From the NCBI GenBank assembly GCA_049324875.1, contig JBMONC010000042.1:1-64000 (forward strand): DNA of 64,000 nt, in the 5' to 3' direction. Positions 25,416 to 33,793 of this stretch are shown piece after piece; the stretch's first letter is position 1, and each line of letters opens with the position of its first letter. The position numbers and the translations under genes are program-made. The notes under the pieces were generated by a model. The model was not told where the DNA came from. It did no database searches and was given only the letters and a program-made list of their open reading frames with translations. The stretch comes from JAWLHU01 sp049324875 (GTDB lineage: Bacteria; Bacillota; Sulfobacillia; Symbiobacteriales; Symbiobacteriaceae).

Positions 25416-27620
25416 ATGACCGGAGGAATTGACCGGCGCTCCTTTCTGAAGCTCTCCCTGGCCGCTACGGCCACGGTTGGGTTGGCCGGTGAAGGGTTGG
25501 CAACCACACAGGGAAGCTACGTGAGCGGCGGCCCTGCCCCGGCCCATGTGGAGCCGGAGCGGTGGATCTACTCCACCTGTGGGTTCTGTGGCACCGGGTG
25601 CGGCATTGAGATCGGGGTCAAGGGCGAGAAGCCGGTAGCGATCCGCGGCACCGAGGGGTATCCCGTCAACGATGGACTGCTCTGTGCCAAGGGGATCTAC
25701 CAGTGGCAGATGATCACCGCACCGGACCGGGGCAAGCACCCGCTGATCCGCAGGGACGGCCGGATGGTGCGGACCTCCTGGGATGAGGCGCTCAATGCGA
25801 TGAGCGAAAAGTTCAAGGAGCTGATCGCCCGGCATGGCCCTGACTCGATCGCCTGCTACAACACCGGCCAGATGTGCATGGAGGAGTTCTACACCCTGGG
25901 CAAGCTGATGCGGGCCGGCATCGGCACGGCCAACCTGGACGGCAACACCCGCACCTGCATGGCCTCAGCCGTGATGGGCCACATCCGCTCCTTCGGCACC
26001 GACGGGCCGGTGGGCGCCTACGAGGATATCGAGCACGCCCAGGTGATCATGATCGCCGGCTCCAACATGGCCGAGTGCCACCCGATCCTCTTCGGGCGGG
26101 TGGTGAAGGCGGTGGAGAAGGGGGCCCGGCTGATCTGCATCGACCCCCGGCTGACCCAGGTGAGCCGCATCGCCACCATCAACCTGGCGATCCGCCCCGG
26201 CACCGACCTGGTGCTGCTCAACGCCATGGCCCACGTGATCATCAAGGATGGTCTGATCGACAGGGCCTACATCGAGGCTCACACCAAGGACTACGACAAG
26301 CTTGCCGCTCACCTGGAGAAGTATTCCCCGGAGTATGCCGCCCCGATCTGCGGCGTGCCGGCGGAGCAGATCGTGGCTGCCGCCCGGCTGTACGGCAGGG
26401 CGGAGCGCTCCCTCTCCATGTGGGTGATGGGCATCAACCAGTCGGTCAACGGCACCCAGACCAACAACGCCTTCCACAACCTGAACCTGATCCAGGGGAA
26501 GATCGGCAAGCCCGGCTGCGCCTCCTTCTCGATCACCGGCCAGCCCGCGGCGATGGCCTCCCGGGAGGTGGGTGGCTCCTCCTCCTATCCGGGCTATCGG
26601 GCGGTGGCCAACGCCAAGCACCGGGAAGAGGTGGCGGCGCTCTGGGGCGTCGACCCTAAGAAGCTGCCCGACAAGTCGCCGGCGATCACCGAGATCATCG
26701 ACGCGATTCTGGAGGGGAAGATCAAGGCGCTCTGGGTGATCTGCACCAACCCGCTGATCTCGCTCCCCGACCAGAACCGGGTGCAGAAGGCGCTCTCGAT
26801 GCTGGAGCTGCTGGTGGTGCAAGACGCCTACGAGACGGTCGACACCGCCAAGTATGCCCATATCTACCTCCCCGCCGCCATGTGGGCCGAGAAGAGCGGC
26901 ATCCTGGTCAACTCGGAGCGCCGCATGAACCTGCTGAAGCCTGCGGTGAAGCCACCAGGCGAGGCCCGGACCGACTTTGACATCATCCTCGATCTCGCCA
27001 AGCGCATGGGCTACGGCGATCTCTTCCCCTACACCACGACCGCGGAGTGCTTCGAGGAGATCAAGCGGCTGACCCGGGGGCGGCCCAACGACTACTCCGG
27101 CGTCACCTATGAGAAGATCGAGGCCAACCGGGGGCTGCAGTGGCCTGTGAAGACGGCGGAGTCCACGGGGACGCCCCGACTCTACACCGACGGCCGGTTC
27201 AACACCCCCGACGGCAAGGCGGTCCTCTGGGCAATGGACCCGGCACCCCTGCCCGAACTGCCGGACGGGGAGTTCCCCTTCAACCTGAACAGCGGCCGGG
27301 TGCAGGAGCACTACCACACCGGCACCAAGACCCGGAAGGTGGAGGAGCTGAACAACCTGGTCCCCGGTGCGTACGTGGAGTTGAACCCGAAGGACGCGGA
27401 ACAGCTGGGCGTCGACTACGGCGATAAGGTCGTGATTGAAAGCCGGCGGGGGAAGATCGAGGCCAAGGTGGTGGTCACCTCCATGGTCGCCCCCGGCTCC
27501 TGCTTCGTCCCCATGCACTTCAACGAGGGCCCGGTCAATCAGCTGACCGTCTGGGCCGTCGACAAGTTCTCCAAGGAGCCCAACTACAAACAGCAGGCCG
27601 TGCGGGTCCGCAGGGCCTGA
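25416..27620 (+). CDS. NapA/NasA-like molybdopterin oxidoreductase, Tat-exported
   Basis: 734 residues, SD AAGGAGGTCG. A Tat signal DRRSFLKLS is at residues 6-14. The N-terminal [4Fe-4S] site is C55-x2-C58-x3-C62-x27-C90. The putative molybdenum ligand is Cys181 in NTRTCMASAV, the motif of NapA/NasA nitrate reductases, and 'GKIGKPGCASFSITGQPAA' also matches that family. The domain order (cluster, bis-MGD core, C-terminal cap) is complete. Nitrate reduction is therefore the best prediction, but the partners are DmsB- and DmsC-like rather than NapBC, so another oxyanion or N-oxide remains possible. First gene of a four-gene operon. Confidence 0.88.
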   Translation: MTGGIDRRSFLKLSLAATATVGLAGEGLATTQGSYVSGGPAPAHVEPERWIYSTCGFCGTGCGIEIGVKGEKPVAIRGTEGYPVNDGLLCAKGIYQWQMITAPDRGKHPLIRRDGRMVRTSWDEALNAMSEKFKELIARHGPDSIACYNTGQMCMEEFYTLGKLMRAGIGTANLDGNTRTCMASAVMGHIRSFGTDGPVGAYEDIEHAQVIMIAGSNMAECHPILFGRVVKAVEKGARLICIDPRLTQVSRIATINLAIRPGTDLVLLNAMAHVIIKDGLIDRAYIEAHTKDYDKLAAHLEKYSPEYAAPICGVPAEQIVAAARLYGRAERSLSMWVMGINQSVNGTQTNNAFHNLNLIQGKIGKPGCASFSITGQPAAMASREVGGSSSYPGYRAVANAKHREEVAALWGVDPKKLPDKSPAITEIIDAILEGKIKALWVICTNPLISLPDQNRVQKALSMLELLVVQDAYETVDTAKYAHIYLPAAMWAEKSGILVNSERRMNLLKPAVKPPGEARTDFDIILDLAKRMGYGDLFPYTTTAECFEEIKRLTRGRPNDYSGVTYEKIEANRGLQWPVKTAESTGTPRLYTDGRFNTPDGKAVLWAMDPAPLPELPDGEFPFNLNSGRVQEHYHTGTKTRKVEELNNLVPGAYVELNPKDAEQLGVDYGDKVVIESRRGKIEAKVVVTSMVAPGSCFVPMHFNEGPVNQLTVWAVDKFSKEPNYKQQAVRVRRA

Positions 27621-27634
27621 GGGGGGGATTCCGA

Positions 27635-28243
27635 ATGACGACCCAACTCGGCTTCCACGCTGACATGGAGAAATGCATCGGGTGTAAGTGCTGCGAGGCC
27701 GCCTGCAAGGACTTCTACCGGATGCCGCCCGAGATCCGCTGGCGCAAGGTCCGCTCCTTCGAGATGGGCGAGTTCCCCACCGCCCTGCGGGTCCACCTGT
27801 CCCTTGCCTGCAACCACTGCGTCGACCCGGCCTGCATGAAGGGCTGTCCGGTGGATGCCTACACCAAGCGCGGCAAGGACGGCCTGGTGATCCACGACCC
27901 CACCGCCTGCATCGGCTGTCAGTACTGCACCTGGACCTGCCCCTACGGCGTGCCCCAGTTCGACCCCGAGCAGGGGGTTGTCTCCAAGTGCAACGGCTGC
28001 TATCAGCGGATCGACGAGGGGCTGATGCCCCGCTGCGTCGAGTCCTGCCTGACCGGCGCCCTCACCTTCGGCAGCGTCGATGAGCACGCCGCCACCCAGC
28101 GGCAGGTGGTACGGGAGGCTCCCGGCTTCCCCGACCCGAGCATCACCGACGCCAGCACCCGCTTTGCCTGGCCCCTGAAGGGGCCGCAGCCGGAGGAGCA
28201 GATCCCCATCGCCCCGCCGAAGGAGGGAGCGAAGCATGGCTGA
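27635..28243 (+). CDS. DmsB/NrfC-like four-cluster ferredoxin subunit
   Basis: 202 residues, SD GGGGGGG before the ATG. Four cysteine clusters are visible: CIGCKCCEAAC near 15-25, CNHCVDPACMKGCP near 60-73, CIGCQYCTWTCP near 93-104 and CNGC...CVESC near 120-142, as in DmsB, NrfC and PhsB. It would relay electrons from the membrane anchor to the molybdoenzyme. No own signal peptide, as expected for a subunit co-exported with a Tat-tagged partner. It overlaps the next gene by 8 bp. Confidence 0.92.
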   Translation: MTTQLGFHADMEKCIGCKCCEAACKDFYRMPPEIRWRKVRSFEMGEFPTALRVHLSLACNHCVDPACMKGCPVDAYTKRGKDGLVIHDPTACIGCQYCTWTCPYGVPQFDPEQGVVSKCNGCYQRIDEGLMPRCVESCLTGALTFGSVDEHAATQRQVVREAPGFPDPSITDASTRFAWPLKGPQPEEQIPIAPPKEGAKHG

Positions 28244-29207
28244 TTGGCTGCATGATGCCCAGTACAGCCTGGTGGTCTTCACCCTCTTCATCCAGGCCAC
28301 CGTGGGCGCCTTCTGGGTCCTGCTGGTCTCCGACTTCCTGAAGCGGAAGGCGCCCGATGCGATCCAGGACGCCTTCACCCGGATCGGCACCGCCATTCTG
28401 ATGCCGATGGCTGCCGTCGGCCTCCTCTTCTCCACCACCCACCTGGGCCGTCCCCAGTATGCCTTCCGGGCCCTGAAGCACATCAGCACCTCGTGGATGT
28501 CCCGTGAGATCCTGGCCACCGGCCTCTTCTTTGCCCTGATCGCCCTCTATACCTACCTCTGGTGGAAGCGGGTCGAAGATGCGGAACTCCGCCGTCTGGT
28601 GGGCGTGATCACCGGCCTGGTCGGCGCCTTCGCCGTGCTGACCCAGGCGATGATCTACATGATCCCCGGCCGGCCGATGTGGGACCACTGGTCCACCCTG
28701 GCGCTCTTCGCCGCCTCGGTGCTCACCCTGGGCCCGCTGGCGGTGGCCGTCGCCTACTCCTACGCCTGGGGCCGGGTGATCGACCTGCGGCAGGGGGAGG
28801 AGACCGTCCGGCGCTCCCACCGCCGGCTCGGGATCACCCTGCTGGCGGGCGCCGTCACCTACGGCCTCGGCCTGTACGCCCGCCTCACCTACCTGGCCTC
28901 CGGGGCGGCGGCTGCCGCCTCCACCCCCGGCGCACCCGGCAAGGCGGCCGTGGGCGAGGAGACCGTGCGGACCGCCCTGCTGATCGGTCAGTCGGTCGTG
29001 GAGCAGAACAGCTTGCTGCTCAACCTGCAGGCGATGCTCGGGGTGGGCCTGCCCGCCCTGCTGGCGGTGCTCCTCTGGTACCTGCACCGGCGGAGCGCCA
29101 GCCTGAAGCTCTGCAACAGCCTGATCGCCGCCGGCCTGGGGCTGGTGCTGGTGGGTGAGCTGGCGGGCCGGGCGCTCTTCTACCTGACCGGCCGCCCGTG
29201 GTTCTAG
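28236..29207 (+). CDS. DmsC-like membrane anchor subunit
   Basis: 323 residues with eight or nine membrane helices. The DmsC-type motif 'THLGRPQYAFRALKHIST.W.SRE' (residues ~70-92) supports a quinol-oxidising anchor of the DMSO-reductase family. A Gly/Ala/Pro-rich loop of about 15 residues lies near residue 230. It starts inside the ferredoxin gene, so translation is coupled, and it would feed menaquinol electrons to the molybdoenzyme. Confidence 0.87.
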   Translation: MADWLHDAQYSLVVFTLFIQATVGAFWVLLVSDFLKRKAPDAIQDAFTRIGTAILMPMAAVGLLFSTTHLGRPQYAFRALKHISTSWMSREILATGLFFALIALYTYLWWKRVEDAELRRLVGVITGLVGAFAVLTQAMIYMIPGRPMWDHWSTLALFAASVLTLGPLAVAVAYSYAWGRVIDLRQGEETVRRSHRRLGITLLAGAVTYGLGLYARLTYLASGAAAAASTPGAPGKAAVGEETVRTALLIGQSVVEQNSLLLNLQAMLGVGLPALLAVLLWYLHRRSASLKLCNSLIAAGLGLVLVGELAGRALFYLTGRPWF

Positions 29208-29226
29208 TCAAGGAGGCGAGAAGCAG

Positions 29227-29409
29227 ATGAACGAGAAGCGCCGCACCACGCTGCTGGCCCTGCTGACCGGGGCCCTGGCCGGAGCCGCTCTGATCGCCGC
29301 CCGCCGCGGCGTTCCCGGGGCCCGGCACCTGGCGACCAACCTGGCCAGGCGTGCGCAGCCCCAGGCCCCCGCCAAGCTCTACGGCTACAAGGAGGTCAAC
29401 CTCAGTTAG
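29227..29409 (+). CDS. Small single-span membrane protein, unknown
   Basis: 60 residues, SD AAGGAGG ten bases before the ATG. An N-terminal basic stretch is followed by a hydrophobic segment (LLALLTGALAGAALIAA) and a basic tail rich in Arg, Ala and Pro. It is the last gene of the molybdoenzyme operon, 19 bp after the anchor subunit, and ends at a terminator. Possibly an accessory subunit or assembly peptide; I recognise no family. Confidence 0.6.
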   Translation: MNEKRRTTLLALLTGALAGAALIAARRGVPGARHLATNLARRAQPQAPAKLYGYKEVNLS

Positions 29410-29416
29410 GCAACAA

Positions 29417-29456
29417 GGGACCGGGCACCCCAGACGGGGCGTCCGGTCCCCTTTTG
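29417..29456 (+). terminator. Intrinsic terminator of the molybdoenzyme operon
   Basis: GGGACCGG.. ACCCC / GGGGC..CCGGTCCC stem followed by CTTTTGC. Confidence 0.85.
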
Positions 29457-29468
29457 CTTCCCCGGCCT

Positions 29469-30938
29469 CTAGTACTCGAAGGTGTGCCCCCAGAGGGTGT
29501 TGCCCCAAAGCGTGTTGCCCCACAGCGTATTGCTGTAGTCGATCGTCCCGGTGCTGGGGTCGAGCAGGGGGGAGGGGGTGAGGCCCTGGTTGGCCGATTC
29601 CACGGTTTTCTTGTACTCGTACGCCCCGTGTGCATCGACGATGCCCGGCGTCCCCTCGGGCTGGCTCTCGTAGGAGCGGGCGGTGGCCTGGAGCAGCCAC
29701 TTCACCTGGTCCGGCGACAGCTCAGGCCGGGCCTGCAGCAGCAGGGCGACAACGCCGGAGACGACCGGGGCGGACATGGAGGTGCCTCCCATGTGGAAGT
29801 AGTGGGTGTCAACCACATTCTCCGGCCGTACCTCCCGCAGGAGCCCGGCGGGCATGTAGGCGACGATACGGGCCCCCGGCGCCACCAGGTCGGGCTTGAC
29901 AAACCCATCCTGCGTGGTGCCCCGGCTTGACCACTCCTTCATGAAGTCATCGGAGAGGATCGCGGTGTTGTTGTCATCGATGGCGCCCACCGAGATCACG
30001 TAGGGGTCGTTGGCGGGTGGGTAGCAGACGGCGCACGGGTCCGTTCCGTAGTTGCCCGCGGCCACCACCACAACCACGCCGCTCAGCCAGAGCTGCTCGA
30101 CAGCGGCGTCCGTCGGGCTCTCGGTGTAGCTCACGGCGTTCGCCACCAGGGCTGAGATGTTGGCCACCCGAATGTTGTAACTCTCCCGGTGGTCGTAGAC
30201 CCACTGCAGGGCGTTGATCAGCTCTTCCTCGGTGGCGTTCCCCTGGTCGTCGCCGAACTTGACACTGACCAGGTTGACGCCCGGGGCGACCCCCTTGTAA
30301 CTGCCGCCGCTGTTCTGCCCGTCACCGCCGATGATGGCCGCCACGTGGGTTCCGTGGCCGTAGCCGTCGGCGGGGGTGGTGGTGTTTGGGTTGACGGCCA
30401 CCTGCGCCAGCACCCGGCTGCCAAAGTCGGTCGGTCCCGCCTCGCCCTGGATGATGCCGCTGTCCACCACCGCCACGGTCATGCCGGTGCCCGTGAAGCC
30501 GTCGTTCCACATGTGATGCGCCTTGACCGCCATCACGTAGGGCAGGGCCGGATCGCTCTGACCGGCGCCGCTGGATCCATTGCTGGTGCGGGCGACGGGG
30601 CTGTTGCTCAGGACCGCCTTCACCCCCGGGAGCCGGGCCAGAGCGGCCACCCTGTTCCCGGGAAGCTCTGCCGCGAAGGCATCGATGATCGTCCAGCGGG
30701 CCGTGATGTCGGCGCCAATCTCTGCCGCTGCCTGCTCCACCCCCTCGACCCCTTGCCCCTTGCTCACGATCACCCGCACCCGATCCCCCGGAGCCGCCTG
30801 AATCTGCCGGATGACGGCGGGATGAACGTTCGGCGGGAACGGCCCGCCCGCCCGAGTGCCGCGGCTGGCACCACCGGCGGAAATCAGGAGCAGAAACCCG
30901 ATCAGGAGGCCGCAGACCACTCTCTTCCGGATAGGCAC
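29469..30938 (-). CDS. Secreted S8 subtilisin-like protease with NTLWG repeat tail
   Basis: 489 residues from GTG 30938. A signal peptide (residues ~5-30) is followed by an I9-like propeptide region (~37-115) and the S8 catalytic domain with Asp in VAVVDSG (~158), His in GHGTHVA (~196), Asn in AAGNYG (~298) and Ser in GGTSMSAP (~390). A cysteine pair DPCAVCYPP probably makes a disulphide. The C-terminus ends in three tandem NTLWG units. It is paralogous to the neighbour at 31066-32514, same strand and order, so a tandem duplication. Confidence 0.92.
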   Translation of the reverse strand: MPIRKRVVCGLLIGFLLLISAGGASRGTRAGGPFPPNVHPAVIRQIQAAPGDRVRVIVSKGQGVEGVEQAAAEIGADITARWTIIDAFAAELPGNRVAALARLPGVKAVLSNSPVARTSNGSSGAGQSDPALPYVMAVKAHHMWNDGFTGTGMTVAVVDSGIIQGEAGPTDFGSRVLAQVAVNPNTTTPADGYGHGTHVAAIIGGDGQNSGGSYKGVAPGVNLVSVKFGDDQGNATEEELINALQWVYDHRESYNIRVANISALVANAVSYTESPTDAAVEQLWLSGVVVVVAAGNYGTDPCAVCYPPANDPYVISVGAIDDNNTAILSDDFMKEWSSRGTTQDGFVKPDLVAPGARIVAYMPAGLLREVRPENVVDTHYFHMGGTSMSAPVVSGVVALLLQARPELSPDQVKWLLQATARSYESQPEGTPGIVDAHGAYEYKKTVESANQGLTPSPLLDPSTGTIDYSNTLWGNTLWGNTLWGHTFEY

Positions 30939-31021
30939 GAGACCCCATCTCCCTTCGGTATGGTCGATCCTGGTGGATAATCATGGAAAGTCGAGGTATT
31001 GGTCTATTCGTTCCATAGCAG

Positions 31022-31043
31022 AGGCGCCCCCGCAGGGGCGCCT
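31022..31043. terminator. Perfect 9-bp hairpin between the two protease genes
   Basis: AGGCGCCCC, loop CGCA, GGGGCGCCT. It lies 22 bp after the stop of the upstream (right-hand) protease gene on the minus strand. No strong T-run on that strand, so it may be a partial terminator or an mRNA end stabiliser. Confidence 0.55.
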
Positions 31044-31065
31044 ATTGTGCGCAGGCTGGTCCGGA

Positions 31066-32514
31066 CTAGTAGTCCACGCTGTTCGACCACATGGCATTGG
31101 ACCACATCGCGCTCTCATAGGTGATGGTGTTGGTGCCGGGATCTAACAGCGGGGAGGGCTCCAGCCCCTGGTTGGCCTCCCCGATGGGCTGGTCGTAGGC
31201 GAGGGCCCGGTACAGGTCCAGGATGCCGGCTGATCCGCTGGGCTGCTGTTCATAGGAGCGGGTGGTGTTCATGACCAGCCACTTCACCTGGTCGGGGGTG
31301 AGGGCGGGCCTGGCCTGCAGAAGCAGGGCGATGCCCCCTGCCACCACCGGGCTTGCCATGGAGGTGCCGCCCATCCGGAAGTAGTGATCGTCCACCACGT
31401 TGTCCGGGTGCTCCGAGCGCAGGGTGCCGGAGGGCATGTAGGCGACCACGTGCGCCCCCGGAGCCATCACATCGGGTTTGGCATGGCCGTCCAGGGTGCT
31501 TCCCCGGCTGGACCAGGCGGCCAGCAGGTCGTCCGACAGCTCGGCGGTCCCCCTGTCATCCACCGCACCCACGGTGATGATAAAGGGGTCAGCGCCGGGG
31601 GGGTAACAGACAGAGCAGTCCTCTGTCCCCCTGTTCCCCGCCGAGGCGACCACCACCACCCCACTGAACCAGAGCTGCTCCACGGCGGCGGCTGTCGGGC
31701 TCTCCTTGTAGCTCATCCGGGCGCCGACCTGTGCCGAAATATTAACGACCCGAATATTGTATGTGATTCGATTGTCGTAGACCCACTGGAGAGCGCTGAC
31801 CAGATCCTTCTCGGTGGCGTTGCCATAGTCGTCGCTGAACTTGACGTTGAGCAGGTTGACCCGCGGGGCTATCCCCAGCCACTTGCCGCTGCTGTTGGAG
31901 CCGTCCCCGCCCGCGATGGCACCTACGTGCGTGCCATGGCCGAACTTGTCCACGCTGTACCGGGCCTCGGGGTTGAAGGAGACGTTGTTCAGGATGCGGC
32001 TGCTGAAGTCGCTGTTGGCGGCGAAGTGGAGTCCGCTGTCCACGATGGCGATGCTCACCCCGTCGCCCTGGTATCCGGCGGCCCACACCTTCTCGGCCTG
32101 AACGGCGTAGACGTACGAGCTGGACAGGGCGGCGGCGGAACCGGCGGCAGAGCTGCCCGTTCCTGCGACGGGGCTGTTCGGGAGGACCGCCCTCACCCCG
32201 GGGAGGGAGGCCAGGGCGGCGGCGCTGCGGGCCGGCAGATCGGCAGCAAAGCCGTTGATGATCGTCCAGCGGGCGGTGATTCGAGCACCAAGGGCCTCCG
32301 CGGCCGCCTCCACACCGGATGCGCCCCCGTTCTTGGTGACGATGACCGAGACCCGGCCATTCCGGGCGGTCTGAATCTGCTTCGCCACCGCCGGATGGAG
32401 CTTTGCCCGGGCCACGGGAGCGGTCGGAGGGCCGGCTGCCCCGCAGGCCACAAACAGGACCAGAAGGCTTGCCAGGAACCCGATGACGGATGGCCTGCCC
32501 CGCTTCATAGCCAT
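31066..32514 (-). CDS. Secreted S8 subtilisin-like protease with MWS repeat tail
   Basis: 482 residues from ATG 32514 (SD AGAGGAG). The signal segment ends LLVLFVACGAAG, which could be a weak lipobox. The I9-like propeptide region and catalytic domain carry Asp in IAIVDSG, His in GHGTHVG, Asn in SAGNRG and Ser in GGTSMASP. The CSVCYPP pair matches the paralogue. The tail has AMWSNAMWSNSVDY, the counterpart of the NTLWG repeats in the downstream copy. Probably degrades extracellular or envelope proteins; substrate unknown. Confidence 0.92.
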   Translation of the reverse strand: MAMKRGRPSVIGFLASLLVLFVACGAAGPPTAPVARAKLHPAVAKQIQTARNGRVSVIVTKNGGASGVEAAAEALGARITARWTIINGFAADLPARSAAALASLPGVRAVLPNSPVAGTGSSAAGSAAALSSSYVYAVQAEKVWAAGYQGDGVSIAIVDSGLHFAANSDFSSRILNNVSFNPEARYSVDKFGHGTHVGAIAGGDGSNSSGKWLGIAPRVNLLNVKFSDDYGNATEKDLVSALQWVYDNRITYNIRVVNISAQVGARMSYKESPTAAAVEQLWFSGVVVVASAGNRGTEDCSVCYPPGADPFIITVGAVDDRGTAELSDDLLAAWSSRGSTLDGHAKPDVMAPGAHVVAYMPSGTLRSEHPDNVVDDHYFRMGGTSMASPVVAGGIALLLQARPALTPDQVKWLVMNTTRSYEQQPSGSAGILDLYRALAYDQPIGEANQGLEPSPLLDPGTNTITYESAMWSNAMWSNSVDY

Positions 32515-32554
32515 TCACGCTCCTCTTTGATTATGGAGCTCCCGCCCTTTTCAT

Positions 32555-33772
32555 CTACGAGTGGAGTGCGAGCGGCTTCCGCTCTTCATGGACACAGACC
32601 CGGTTGCGCCCGGAATGCTTCGCCTTGTAGACCGCCTCGTCCGCTGCCTTGACCAGGGACTCGATCGAGGAGGCATCCTCCGGGTAGGCGGCGACCCCGA
32701 GGCTGATGCTCAGCCCCAGGCTTCCTCCGCCCTCCAGGGGCACCCGGGCCGCTGCGACCCCCCGGCGGATCTGTTCCGCCACCTGCGCCGCCTCCGCCCG
32801 TGTCGAGCCGGGCAGCATCAGCACGAACTCCTCACCGCCGAACCGGCAGGCGGTCCCGCATGCCCCGCTGTTGGCCTTGAAGAGATGCGCCACCGCCGCG
32901 ATCGCCTGGTCGCCCACCATATGCCCATGGGTGTTGTTGATGTCCCGCAGGTGGTCCATGTCACCGAAGATCAGGGCCAGCGGCCGGCGGTTGGTGCTCG
33001 CCTTGCGGAACGCCTCGGTCAGGGCTTCATCAAAGTAGCGGTAGTTGTAGATGCCGGTCTTCCCGTCAATATAGGCGAGCTTCGCCTGGTTGACCCGCTC
33101 AAGGGTCTTGTGGAGGAAGAGCACGATCGGGAGGGCCATTAACATCAGGAAGGGGTTGGAGAGGTAGACGGTGGTCAACAGCGCACCGGCCATCACCATG
33201 ATGCCATCCCCGATGAGGGTATCGCTGTCGAGGGAGCCCACCTTGGTCCACGGTTTCCGCTGATCCAGCGCCAGCAGGGTGGTCAGCAGGACGTTCTGGC
33301 TGCCAACGAAGACCAGGGCGGTCAGCATCAGCACAACAGCCTGGGCCAGATCGGAATCCCCCAGCCAGATGCCCAGGTGGCGGAAGGACAGATGAGCCAG
33401 CCAGGCGTTGAGTACCACGTTGGCGGCGTTGAAGTCCGGGCCAAGCCACCACTCGGGGTGCCGCTGCCAGCAGCGCCTGACCACCATGACGGCCCATCGC
33501 ACCAGAAGGGCGAGGCAGAAGAGGGGGAAGGGGAGGACCATGGCTGCGGTGAAGTCAACCGCCATCTGCCAGCCCAGGGAGACCATGAGCCCTGCGAAGT
33601 GGATCAGCTTCAGCTGGGCGACGACCAGCACGGCGGTCCAGAGACCAAACTGGAGCCACTGGGCCGCTGTGGTTTCGGAGAGGGAGCTGAGGGACGGGAG
33701 CACGATGGAAAGGGCGACGAGATCGAGGCCCCAGACGTAGATCAGGGCACTCAACGGATGACGCCTAAGCAT
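32555..33772 (-). CDS. Membrane GGDEF diguanylate cyclase
   Basis: 405 residues. The N-terminal ~220 residues contain about six membrane helices, followed by a GGDEF domain with 'GKTGIYNYRYFDEAL' at its start, 'FGDMDHLRDINNTHG' as the metal-binding loop and active site RFGGEEF. Expected to make cyclic di-GMP from GTP. It lies 21 bp downstream of the HD-GYP gene on the same strand, so synthesis and breakdown of c-di-GMP are encoded together. Confidence 0.92.
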   Translation of the reverse strand: MLRRHPLSALIYVWGLDLVALSIVLPSLSSLSETTAAQWLQFGLWTAVLVVAQLKLIHFAGLMVSLGWQMAVDFTAAMVLPFPLFCLALLVRWAVMVVRRCWQRHPEWWLGPDFNAANVVLNAWLAHLSFRHLGIWLGDSDLAQAVVLMLTALVFVGSQNVLLTTLLALDQRKPWTKVGSLDSDTLIGDGIMVMAGALLTTVYLSNPFLMLMALPIVLFLHKTLERVNQAKLAYIDGKTGIYNYRYFDEALTEAFRKASTNRRPLALIFGDMDHLRDINNTHGHMVGDQAIAAVAHLFKANSGACGTACRFGGEEFVLMLPGSTRAEAAQVAEQIRRGVAAARVPLEGGGSLGLSISLGVAAYPEDASSIESLVKAADEAVYKAKHSGRNRVCVHEERKPLALHS

Positions 33773-33793
33773 GAGCAGACACCTCCCCGGACG

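Noticed and set aside
25965..27518. 517-residue minus-strand frame
   Set aside because: Antisense to the molybdoenzyme, whose motifs are unmistakable on the + strand.
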